NCBI RefSeq assembly: GCF_937863835.1
Contig: NZ_CALMHT010000091.1
Span: forward strand, 1-48,484
From: an uncultured Prevotella sp.
GTDB taxonomy: Bacteria; Bacteroidota; Bacteroidia; Bacteroidales; Bacteroidaceae
DNA: 48,484 nt
Direction of reading: 5' to 3'
In this document: positions 1 to 7,246 of the stretch, one piece after another
Layout of the letters: each line of letters opens with the position of its first letter
How positions within the stretch are numbered: the stretch's first letter is position 1
The notes under the pieces: generated by a model
What the model was told of the DNA's origin: nothing
The model's database searches: none
Seen by the model: the letters and a program-made list of their open reading frames with translations, nothing else
Made by a program: the position numbers and the translations under genes

Positions 1-214
1 CATACCACTTTTTACCCAACACGCTATCAAGCATATATGTGTCTAACTCGGATATTTGGCTTTTGATGTAATCGCAATCATTGCCTTTTTCCTTGATTAT
101 ACCTTTTATATAACATAGCCAGTTGTGCCAGTCGCTATCGCCTTGGATATACTGTTCATATATATTCATATTCTGTTGAGGCTCTTCCTCTGTCTTTGGT
201 TTATCCGTTTCCAT
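1..214 (-). CDS. Hypothetical protein, C-terminus cut by window edge
   Basis: An open frame starts at the ATG at 214-212 and stays open for 71 codons to the left window edge. The visible protein begins METDKPKTEEEPQQ, is acidic and Gln/Glu-rich at first, then contains a Trp/Tyr-bearing segment (DWHNWLCYIK) and looks soluble. I do not recognise a family. It lies just downstream of the broken recombinase on the same strand and is probably cargo of the same integrative element. The real stop is outside the window. Confidence 0.5.
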   Translation of the reverse strand, partial: METDKPKTEEEPQQNMNIYEQYIQGDSDWHNWLCYIKGIIKEKGNDCDYIKSQISELDTYMLDSVLGKKWY

Positions 215-284
215 ATCGCTCTGCTTTTAAAAATTGAAAAATTTATATTTCGGGACTCAATACTATTAATAATATAGGTGGCTT

Positions 285-307
285 GGGGGGGTGTCCCCAC
301 CCCTGCC
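285..307. other. G7 run and GC-rich hairpin downstream of the recombinase
   Basis: The short spacer between the recombinase stop and the next gene contains seven consecutive G (285-291). The last four start a small inverted repeat, GGGGTG (288-293) with CACCCC (298-303) and a 4-nt loop. There is no clear U-tract, so a terminator role is uncertain. The homopolymer is long for this otherwise AT-leaning spacer. Confidence 0.35.
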
Positions 308-317
308 AAACCTATCA

Positions 318-1837
318 TTACTTTGCTGCCATCACTCTCAACACCGCTTGCAACTGTTCGGGAGAGAGTGCTCTCAACTGCTCTACTATAAGGCTCGTAT
401 CTTTACACTCATTAGACCCATCACTTAAATCCAGTTGCTTGACTGCATCAATCTTTAGCTGTGCCTTGACATCATGGTATCGCTTACTACTGCCCTCTAT
501 CTTTAGACTATGACCCGACATAGAGCAAATAACGCTATCTTTCACCCCTGCATCATATAAGTTATTATAGAAGTTTCGTCTAGCTAGATGAGAGCTACCA
601 ACCGAGTATAAAGGTACGTTCACATCCTTTTGCTCTATGCTGTCACGGACTGATACAAGGCGGTCTATCCCTGCCATTTCCAACATCCGTTTGATAGCCA
701 CATTGTATTTTTGTTCGCAGATGTAAGGTAGCAACTCTGTCCTGCCATCATCCTTATATTTATTCAATATCTCCATGGCGGTCTTGTTTAGAGGAACACT
801 CAAGGATGTTGCACGGTGTCGGGCTGTCTTTAGTGCCACATATAGCAACACACCATCAGGGTACTCACCATTATTCAGGTCAACGGATGATTGCGTAAAG
901 CGCAGAAGGTCAGAAACACGACATCCAACCATCGACTGAAATACAAATATATCTCTCTGTATGGCTAGGTTTGTTCTCCGAAGTCGTATTGATATAGTCG
1001 TTTCAGTTCATCCAATGTCATAGATATGGGCTTCCCATAGAGTTCGGGCTCAATCCTGAACTTAGTTTCATTGTTGTCATTGCTTTGGAAGGGATAGTTT
1101 GAAGTAAGACCTGAGTTGACACACCATTTTATGAATGTGCGAAGTTTGCGCAAGGTCTTGACTATGGTGTTATATCCACGTTCCTTGGGCTCACTATCCA
1201 CCCCCATACGTTTGTATATGTCGGGGTATTCTTTAAATAGGATATGTTCATCACGCAGGAAGTCTGAAAAGTCCTCAATCACATCCTTTTTAAATGTATC
1301 AAGTTTTAGCCTGAAATGCTGATACTTGTCTATTGCGCCACGATGTTTGGATTTATACTCAATCCGCATCATCTCGTCTGTAAATGCTTCAAATCTTTTC
1401 AGGTATACTCTTAATACCTTAAACTGTTTAAGCGTACCTGTCGAAATCTTTGCAGTACGGATGTAAATATCAAGGCTCCCAAAGAAATCATAAGTCTCAT
1501 ATTTTTCAGGATGCAAGTATCTGTCAATCTTATCCTCAAATATCGCAGAAGTAAGGTTATCCTTGTTCTCAAACCCATCATAAATCTGATTTAGAAGTTT
1601 CTTTCGGGTGGTGACGAAATCATCCACCTGCTTACATTCACGTTCATACAAGGCTGATTTTGCCTTATCTTTGAACTTGATACACTGTTCCTTGTCATTA
1701 TCCCACAATTCTTGGGAAACATACTGCTCCGACTTGTGGAAAATTTTAACGTTCCTGCCATCGGTCAATCTAAATCTAATTCTGCTTCGATTGCCCTTTT
1801 TAGCGGACTTTACGATAAATGCTCTAATTGTTGTCAT
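318..1837 (-). pseudogene. Tyrosine site-specific recombinase (integrase), frameshifted
   Basis: Two adjacent minus-strand frames together make one Bacteroidetes-type integrase of about 505 residues. The 5' part (1837-965) starts MTTIRAFIVKSAKKGN and has the arm-DNA-binding domain followed by a SAM-like core-binding domain; it ends at a TAG (967-965). The 3' part continues in the -1 frame from about 977 to 318 (TNLAIQRDIFVFQSMVGCRV) and carries the catalytic domain: Arg in GCRVSDLL, H-x-x-R in SSHLARRNF, GHS, and the Tyr in SKRYHDV. The start at 1837 matches the family; the frame can also be opened 24 codons earlier. Loss of a single A in the GAACAAAC stretch near 972-977 would explain the break. 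It abuts tRNA-Gln, the likely attachment site. A sequencing error cannot be excluded. Confidence 0.82.
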
Positions 1838-1866
1838 GCTTCTATGTTTTATATATCTTGGTTTCG

Positions 1867-1898
1867 CAAAGATACAAAATTTGAGAAACATAACCAAA
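1867..1898 (-). promoter_or_regulatory. Promoter of the recombinase gene
   Basis: On the minus strand TTTG (1898-1895), a 20-bp spacer and TATCTTTG (1874-1867) match the Bacteroidetes -33/-7 consensus. The site is about 30 bp before the MTTIRAF start at 1837 and supports that start over the longer frame. Confidence 0.7.
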
Positions 1899-1999
1899 AA
1901 AATATGCAATTATTTGCTATCCTATGAAAAAATACTTTTGCTAAAACCTTTATTTATAGCTATTTATATTTTTTACGAAAGCAGATAATTGCATAAAAG

Positions 2000-2070
2000 T
2001 TGTCCTAGGCGGATTCGAACCACCGCTGACAGAACCAAAAACTGTAGTGCTACCATTACACCATGGGACA
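2000..2070 (-). tRNA. tRNA-Gln (anticodon UUG)
   Basis: A 71-nt cloverleaf reads 5' to 3' on the minus strand. The acceptor strand is TGTCCCA, the D arm GTGT/GCAC, the anticodon stem ACAGT/TCTGT with loop TTTTGGT (anticodon TTG), the variable loop CAGC, the T arm GGTGG-TTCGAAT-CCGCC, the 3' acceptor strand TAGGACA, and the discriminator A. CCA is not encoded. The acceptor stem has one C6-A67 mismatch. The 3' end faces the recombinase gene, the usual arrangement for an integrative element using a tRNA 3' end as its attachment site. Confidence 0.93.
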
Positions 2071-2080
2071 ATAACGGGTG

Positions 2081-2112
2081 CAAAGGTAGTGGTTTTTTGA
2101 GCTACTACCAAA
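2081..2112 (-). promoter_or_regulatory. Promoter of tRNA-Gln
   Basis: Minus-strand TTTG (2112-2109), a 20-bp spacer and TACCTTTG (2088-2081) form a consensus Bacteroidetes promoter whose expected start lies about 10 nt before the mature tRNA 5' end at 2070. It sits in the gap after tyrS, so the tRNA is probably transcribed independently. Confidence 0.75.
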
Positions 2113-2128
2113 TTTTTGCACCGATTTT

Positions 2129-3427
2129 TTATTTCACTGTCAAGAGATAGTAATTCTTTTTGCCTTTCTGTACAAGCAAATACTTACCATCTATCAGGTC
2201 TTCCGCTGTAATTACCGTATCGAAAGCCTGTAACTTTTCTTTGTTCAATGATACGCCGCCACCCTGTACGAGTTTGCGCATCTCACCTTTACTGGCAAAA
2301 ACAGGGGCAGACTGTGTGAAGATATCTACCGCCGGTTGGCCAAGGGCATCTTTGTTAATATCGAAATGAGGAACGCCTTCAAATATACTCAACAGTGTGT
2401 CTTCGTCAAACTTCTGCAACGTCTCTTTCGTACCTTTGCCGAAAAGGATATTGGAAGCCTCAACAGCCGTATTGTAATCTTCCTCGGAATGCACCATGAC
2501 AGTTACCTCCTGAGCGAGTCGTTTCTGAAGGACACGACGGCCCGGATCCTGCTTATGCTCTTCTACGAGCGTATCAATAGTTTCCTTATCGAGGTCTGTG
2601 AATATCTTGATATAACGTTCGGCATCATCATCGCTGACATTGAGCCAGAACTGATAGAATTTATAAGGAGTGGTACGTTTAGGGTCCAACCAGATATTTC
2701 CGCTTTCCGTCTTACCGAACTTCTTACCGTCTGCCTTTGTGATAAGTGGACAGGTCAGCGCATAAGCCTCTGTCTCGATGCCAAGAGTACGACGGATAAG
2801 TTCTGTACCGGTAGTCATATTACCCCACTGGTCGTTACCGCCCATCTGCAGTTTACAACCTTTAGTCTGGTACAAATGCAGGAAGTCATAACCCTGAAGT
2901 AGTTGGTATGTGAATTCTGTAAATGAAAGTCCATCGCGTGCTTCACCATTAAGGCGTTGCTGAACACTCTCCTTTGCCATCATATAGTTGACAGTGATAT
3001 GCTTGCCGATATTACGGGCGAAATCGAGGAACGTCATACCCTTCATCCAATCGTAATTATTAACCAGTTCAGCTTTGTTGGGAGCATCGCTCTCGAAATC
3101 CAGGAATTTGGCAAGCTGTTTCTTGATACATTCCTGATTATGGCGCAATGTCTCTTCGTCAAGAAGATTGCGTTCGGCACTCTTGCCTGAAGGGTCGCCT
3201 ATCATACCTGTGGCACCACCGACCAATGCCAGTGGCTTATGACCGCAACGCTGCAGATGACTAAGCATCATAATTCCACACAAGTGGCCTATATGTAAAG
3301 AATCGGCTGTAGGGTCAGTTCCCAAATAAGCCGTAACCATCTCTTTCTGTAGAAGTTCTTCTGTACCAGGCATTATCTGGCTCAACATTCCACGCCATTT
3401 TAATTCTTCAACAAAATTCTTATTCAT
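2129..3427 (-). CDS. tyrS: Tyrosyl-tRNA synthetase
   Basis: This 432-residue class I aminoacyl-tRNA synthetase charges tRNA-Tyr in the cytoplasm. The Rossmann catalytic domain shows the HIGH signature exactly (HIGH, residues 45-48, within SLHIGHL). It also has the tyrosine-site region GGNDQWGN and a KMSKS-type loop written KFGKTESG near residue 235, as in bacterial TyrRS. The C-terminal 70 residues ([10 protein letters not shown]) form the S4-like RNA-binding domain. Length and start ([14 protein letters not shown]) are normal. It is the last gene of the metK-to-tyrS unit, 40 bp after yidD, and is followed by tRNA-Gln, which has its own promoter. Confidence 0.97.
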   Translation of the reverse strand: MNKNFVEELKWRGMLSQIMPGTEELLQKEMVTAYLGTDPTADSLHIGHLCGIMMLSHLQRCGHKPLALVGGATGMIGDPSGKSAERNLLDEETLRHNQECIKKQLAKFLDFESDAPNKAELVNNYDWMKGMTFLDFARNIGKHITVNYMMAKESVQQRLNGEARDGLSFTEFTYQLLQGYDFLHLYQTKGCKLQMGGNDQWGNMTTGTELIRRTLGIETEAYALTCPLITKADGKKFGKTESGNIWLDPKRTTPYKFYQFWLNVSDDDAERYIKIFTDLDKETIDTLVEEHKQDPGRRVLQKRLAQEVTVMVHSEEDYNTAVEASNILFGKGTKETLQKFDEDTLLSIFEGVPHFDINKDALGQPAVDIFTQSAPVFASKGEMRKLVQGGGVSLNKEKLQAFDTVITAEDLIDGKYLLVQKGKKNYYLLTVK

Positions 3428-3467
3428 CGAATGATTTATTATATATTTATATTTTTATTCACAATAT

Positions 3468-3719
3468 TCAGGGTACAGGATCGTAACCGCTGCCTCCCCA
3501 TGGATTACATCTTAAGATTCTCCATATAGCCAAAGCCAATCCCTTAATAGGCCCATGCTTGCGCAGAGCTTCCAAAGCATATTGCGAGCATGTGGGGGTG
3601 AATCGGCATGACGGAGGGGTGAACGGACTGATACATCGTTGATAAAACACAATCGGCAAGCATAATATCCATATCACTGCACGGGACAATAGTTTAAATA
3701 TAGACCGCAGCATTTTCAT
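3468..3719 (-). CDS. yidD: Membrane protein insertion efficiency factor YidD
   Basis: This is an 83-residue YidD (DUF37/Haemolytic domain) protein, a small inner-membrane-associated factor that helps YidC-dependent insertion. It has an N-terminal hydrophobic/amphipathic stretch ([17 protein letters not shown]) and the family signature [11 protein letters not shown] with its conserved cysteines, then [16 protein letters not shown] at the C-terminus. The start codon overlaps the end of rnpA by 4 bp (3716-3719), so translation is probably coupled. The rnpA-yidD pairing is universal, but here it sits downstream of hemD, not beside rpmH. Confidence 0.95.
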   Translation of the reverse strand: MKMLRSIFKLLSRAVIWILCLPIVFYQRCISPFTPPSCRFTPTCSQYALEALRKHGPIKGLALAIWRILRCNPWGGSGYDPVP

Positions 3720-4123
3720 TGTTGCTCACTGATGCGCTGCAAAAGAGACACCATCCGTTTCTCAATCTCAGCAGATGAATACAACTTATCCGCCAACCAT
3801 ATAAAAGCCATAGCCATTGGCGTAGATTCATTCCCCTTAAGGGAAGTGTCCAGGATGCCCTTGTTCCGTCTATAGGAGTCTCTTATCTGTCGTTTGACAC
3901 GGTTACGCTTGACGGCCCGCTTGAAATGCCTTTTGGATACGCTTACCAATATTTGCACATCTGAATTCGACTCGTTATTTTCTATCTGAGTATAAACCAC
4001 TCTCAAAGGAAAGAGCGACATCGAACGACTTTGGCCTCCTGTGAACAGTCTTTCAATAATAGTTCTACTACTTAGCCGTTCATTCTTCTTTAATGTCTGA
4101 ACCACAGACGCGGTCATCACCAA
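3716..4123 (-). CDS. rnpA: Ribonuclease P protein component
   Basis: This 135-residue protein subunit of RNase P assists the catalytic RNA in removing 5' leaders from pre-tRNAs. It shows the N-terminal [17 protein letters not shown] segment and the highly basic RNR signature ([18 protein letters not shown], about residues 67-84). It starts 2 bp after hemD and overlaps yidD by 4 bp. The start could be Met1 or Met3 (MTASVV); the sequence does not decide. The RNA partner rnpB is not in the window. Confidence 0.95.
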   Translation of the reverse strand: MVMTASVVQTLKKNERLSSRTIIERLFTGGQSRSMSLFPLRVVYTQIENNESNSDVQILVSVSKRHFKRAVKRNRVKRQIRDSYRRNKGILDTSLKGNESTPMAMAFIWLADKLYSSAEIEKRMVSLLQRISEQQ

Positions 4124-4125
4124 TC

Positions 4126-4872
4126 TTATTTATGTTTTGCCAGATATTGTTCCAAGGCTCCTGTCATAGATGGACAGTCCTTATTGGGCGCCTGTAAATC
4201 CAGACGTAAGCCTGAATCTGTTACAGCCTTTGCCGTAGTGGGACCGAAAGTACCGATAGCTACTTTATCCTGCTTGAAGTCAGGGAAGTTTTTCACTAAC
4301 GACTGAACACCCGACGGACTAAAGAATATCAGCATATCATAATCAAATGTATCAATCTCCTCAGCTGTAAAATCATTGCTGACCGTACGATACATCACAC
4401 ATTCCGTGTGTGCAAGTTTCTTGGATTCCAATAGTTCACTGACACTGTTGTCATGAACATCACTGAGCGGTATAAGATATTTTTCCGTTTTATGTTTCAC
4501 CATTGTCGGCGCCAAATCAACGATTTTACCCGTTGTGCCGAAGAACACCTTACGTTTACGATATTGAACATATTTCTGTATATAAAGCGCTATCGTCTCC
4601 GTAACACAAAAATATTTCATATCTTCAGGTATGGTGACACGCATTTCTTTCGCCAAACTGAAGAAATTGTCTATCGCATGCCTGGATGTGAATACAATTG
4701 CTGTATAATCTAAAATATTTATTCTCTGCTGACGGAATTCCTTAGCAGAAAGACCTTCGACCTTAATAAAAGGACGGAATACTAATTCAACGTCATACTT
4801 TGATGCGATGTCATAATACGGCGATTTTTCACTAGTTGGTTTAGGCTGAGAAACCAAAATCTTCTTAATCAT
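4126..4872 (-). CDS. hemD: Uroporphyrinogen-III synthase
   Basis: This 248-residue HemD-family protein cyclises hydroxymethylbilane with D-ring inversion to uroporphyrinogen III, the branch point for heme and corrinoids. HemD is poorly conserved. The call rests on the N-terminal KKILVSQPKPTSEKSPYYDIA, the central FTSRHAIDNFF, the SPSGVQSLV motif near residue 185, and the late segment VAIGTFGPTTAKAVTDSGL. It lies 7 bp after the DUF4271 gene, a common Bacteroidetes neighbour, and 2 bp before rnpA. No other heme-synthesis gene is nearby. Confidence 0.88.
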   Translation of the reverse strand: MIKKILVSQPKPTSEKSPYYDIASKYDVELVFRPFIKVEGLSAKEFRQQRINILDYTAIVFTSRHAIDNFFSLAKEMRVTIPEDMKYFCVTETIALYIQKYVQYRKRKVFFGTTGKIVDLAPTMVKHKTEKYLIPLSDVHDNSVSELLESKKLAHTECVMYRTVSNDFTAEEIDTFDYDMLIFFSPSGVQSLVKNFPDFKQDKVAIGTFGPTTAKAVTDSGLRLDLQAPNKDCPSMTGALEQYLAKHK

Positions 4873-4879
4873 CGGTGTC

Positions 4880-5908
4880 CTAAAAATTTATTTTAAAATA
4901 ATTACCTGTCATCACCAATAACACCCCGAGGGTTATAAGTGGTATCATTTCGAGGGCACAAAAGTACAAAATTATTTGCAAAAAAGCTCCAATTTTCCTA
5001 AAAAAGATACTGTAACACTTATAAAAAGTCAATAATTTGACCAATATTGCGATAAATGCAAAGTAAATAAGCGTATTTCTTATTGAAAAATCAAAATACG
5101 CATGCAGCATGACAGCAGGAAACAAAGCGATGCCTTCTACTGACACGAGAAACATCTGAGATTTCAACCACTGTATGTTTTTTTTCTTGTCAAAAAACAC
5201 AGCGTTCACGAAACAGTATAATATCACCTTCAATATAAAATAGGACGCAATAATCCCGAAATATATGGCAATCAACTGATATTGTGATGATAAGACAAAT
5301 GTGTCTGATATGTATATCGTCGTATAAAAAAAGAATAATAGTGATAATAGCAGACACGTCTGCAGTACGAGAAAGAACTGGAAACGAAGTTCGTTTGTCG
5401 TCTCGCTGACTACTGTCGTACCACTACGCTGAACATAAAAGAATTCTTTCATCTGACGTAATAAGAACATACGTGAATGTGAAAAGGCTATTAAGGCAAG
5501 AATAAAACATCCTAACAACATTCCTGTAACATAATTGTCATTATGAATGCTATATGGGACAGGGTCTCCCGCCACGCCATAACGACCGGCACTTAATTCA
5601 GGATGCAGAAGAGAATCATTGGAAAAGAAACTTTCTTTATAATATTTCGGCAACTTCACATCCTTTAAACTTTTCCCTGCATCCTGACCGGGAAGATGCA
5701 GTGTGTCGGGGCGACTGCTGTAATGAATTTCTTTCGGTTGGAATACGGCTTGTATGGCCGAGTCTTGCTGGGCAGGAGTAGCGTCACTAGGCAACTGTCG
5801 CAGCACCTGATACGGGTGCTGTGGTTTTGAATTATGTCTAGTAGCCTCTTCAGGGACTGAAAGAGTTTCAGATATCTTACTGAGCGAATCCGACTGTTCG
5901 AACAACAT
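4880..5908 (-). CDS. DUF4271 multi-pass membrane protein
   Basis: A 342-residue integral membrane protein of the DUF4271 family, whose function is unknown. Residues 1-120 are polar, Pro/Ser-rich and probably poorly folded. The second part has a run of hydrophobic segments, for example YVTGMLLGCFILALIAF, VLQTCLLLSLLFFFY and FFGIIASYFILKVILY-like stretches, suggesting five to seven membrane passes. It starts 2 bp after metK ends and ends 7 bp before hemD, so it is cotranscribed with both. Its steady pairing with hemD in Bacteroidetes hints at a heme-related or envelope role, but that is inference. Confidence 0.85.
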   Translation of the reverse strand: MLFEQSDSLSKISETLSVPEEATRHNSKPQHPYQVLRQLPSDATPAQQDSAIQAVFQPKEIHYSSRPDTLHLPGQDAGKSLKDVKLPKYYKESFFSNDSLLHPELSAGRYGVAGDPVPYSIHNDNYVTGMLLGCFILALIAFSHSRMFLLRQMKEFFYVQRSGTTVVSETTNELRFQFFLVLQTCLLLSLLFFFYTTIYISDTFVLSSQYQLIAIYFGIIASYFILKVILYCFVNAVFFDKKKNIQWLKSQMFLVSVEGIALFPAVMLHAYFDFSIRNTLIYFAFIAILVKLLTFYKCYSIFFRKIGAFLQIILYFCALEMIPLITLGVLLVMTGNYFKINF

Positions 5909-5910
5909 AT

Positions 5911-7167
5911 TTACAATCCGAATTCTTTCTTTATCTGATCAACACAATCGAGTTTTTCCCATGTAAACAATTCAACCTCAATTGTCTTTGTTTCATGATA
6001 ACGGCTTACAAATGTTTTGTTTATCACTTCCGACTTGCGGCCCATGTGTCCATAAGATGCCGTTTCGCTGAATATCGGCTGTCGGAGCTTCAGACTTTTC
6101 TCGATTGCTTTCGGACGTAAATCGAACATATCGGCAATCTTTCTTGCTATCTCACCGTCACTGATCTTCACATTACTCTTTCCATAAGTATCGACATAGA
6201 TGTTTACCGGTTTTGCCACACCAATCGCATAACTTATCTGAACAAGCATTTCATCGGCCACACCGGCTGCCACCATGTTCTTTGCTATATGTCTTGCCGC
6301 ATAAGCCGCAGAACGGTCCACTTTACTGGAGTCCTTACCGCTAAAAGCACCACCACCGTGTGCACCTTTACCTCCATAAGTATCAACGATAATCTTACGG
6401 CCTGTCAGACCTGTGTCTCCATGAGGACCGCCTATGACAAATTTGCCTGTCGGATTGACAAAATATTTGATATCATCATTAAACAATGCCAACACTTTGT
6501 CGCTATGTATCTGTGACTTCACACGTGGTATAAGAATGTTGATGACATCCTCACGTATTTTGGCCAGCATCACATCGTCCTTGTCGAATTCATCATGCTG
6601 TGTAGATACTACTATCGTATCTATACGTGAAGGCGTACCATTATCATTATACTCGATAGTGACCTGAGACTTGGAATCGGGACGAAGATATGTCATTGCC
6701 TTTCCTTCCTTTCGGATATCTGCAAGGGTATGCATGATAATATGAGCCAAATCCAATGATACAGGCATGTAATTCTCTGTCTCATTGATGGCATAACCGA
6801 ACATCATACCTTGATCACCGGCACCTTGATTAATATCAGTTCCATTATCCACACCGCGGTTGATATCATCACTCTGCTCGTGGATGGCATTGAATATTCC
6901 ACATGAATTACCATCAAACTGGTATTCTGATTTGGTATAACCGATCTTGTTGATCGTGGTACGGGCCACATTCTGCAGGTCTATATAAGCCTCGCTGTGA
7001 ACCTCACCCGCTATAACCACCTGCCCTGTCGTGACAAGCGTTTCCACAGCCACTCTGGCATTCTCGTCATAAGCAAGGAACTGGTCTAATATAGCATCTG
7101 ATATCTGATCCGCTACTTTATCAGGATGACCTTCTGATACTGATTCTGATGAAAACAAATATGACAT
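5911..7167 (-). CDS. metK: S-adenosylmethionine synthetase
   Basis: This 418-residue MetK makes S-adenosylmethionine from methionine and ATP. Hallmarks are [17 protein letters not shown] at the N-terminus, the [13 protein letters not shown]-binding hexapeptide region near residue 117, and the C-terminal-domain signature [16 protein letters not shown]. The Bacteroidetes form is slightly longer than the 384-residue E. coli enzyme, as here. It is the first gene of a six-gene minus-strand unit and has a near-perfect promoter 29 bp upstream. The leader is too short to hold a SAM riboswitch. Confidence 0.98.
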   Translation of the reverse strand: MSYLFSSESVSEGHPDKVADQISDAILDQFLAYDENARVAVETLVTTGQVVIAGEVHSEAYIDLQNVARTTINKIGYTKSEYQFDGNSCGIFNAIHEQSDDINRGVDNGTDINQGAGDQGMMFGYAINETENYMPVSLDLAHIIMHTLADIRKEGKAMTYLRPDSKSQVTIEYNDNGTPSRIDTIVVSTQHDEFDKDDVMLAKIREDVINILIPRVKSQIHSDKVLALFNDDIKYFVNPTGKFVIGGPHGDTGLTGRKIIVDTYGGKGAHGGGAFSGKDSSKVDRSAAYAARHIAKNMVAAGVADEMLVQISYAIGVAKPVNIYVDTYGKSNVKISDGEIARKIADMFDLRPKAIEKSLKLRQPIFSETASYGHMGRKSEVINKTFVSRYHETKTIEVELFTWEKLDCVDQIKKEFGL

Positions 7168-7195
7168 AATCTCTTTATTTATAAATAATTGGGTG

Positions 7196-7226
7196 CAAAG
7201 GTACTGTAATTCGAATTAAATACAAA
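7196..7226 (-). promoter_or_regulatory. Promoter of the metK operon
   Basis: Minus-strand TTTG (7226-7223), a 19-bp spacer and TACCTTTG (7203-7196). The expected transcription start is about 20 nt before the metK ATG. The -33 element lies just before the end of the M16 peptidase gene. Confidence 0.8.
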
Positions 7227-7246
7227 ATAAAAAACGAAGTATCTTA

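Noticed and set aside
965..977. Programmed -1 ribosomal frameshift in the recombinase
   Set aside because: No X-XXY-YYZ slippery heptamer and no strong downstream pseudoknot were seen; a single-base deletion is simpler.
7168..7195. SAM riboswitch before metK
   Set aside because: The predicted leader is only about 20 nt, too short for any known SAM-binding RNA.
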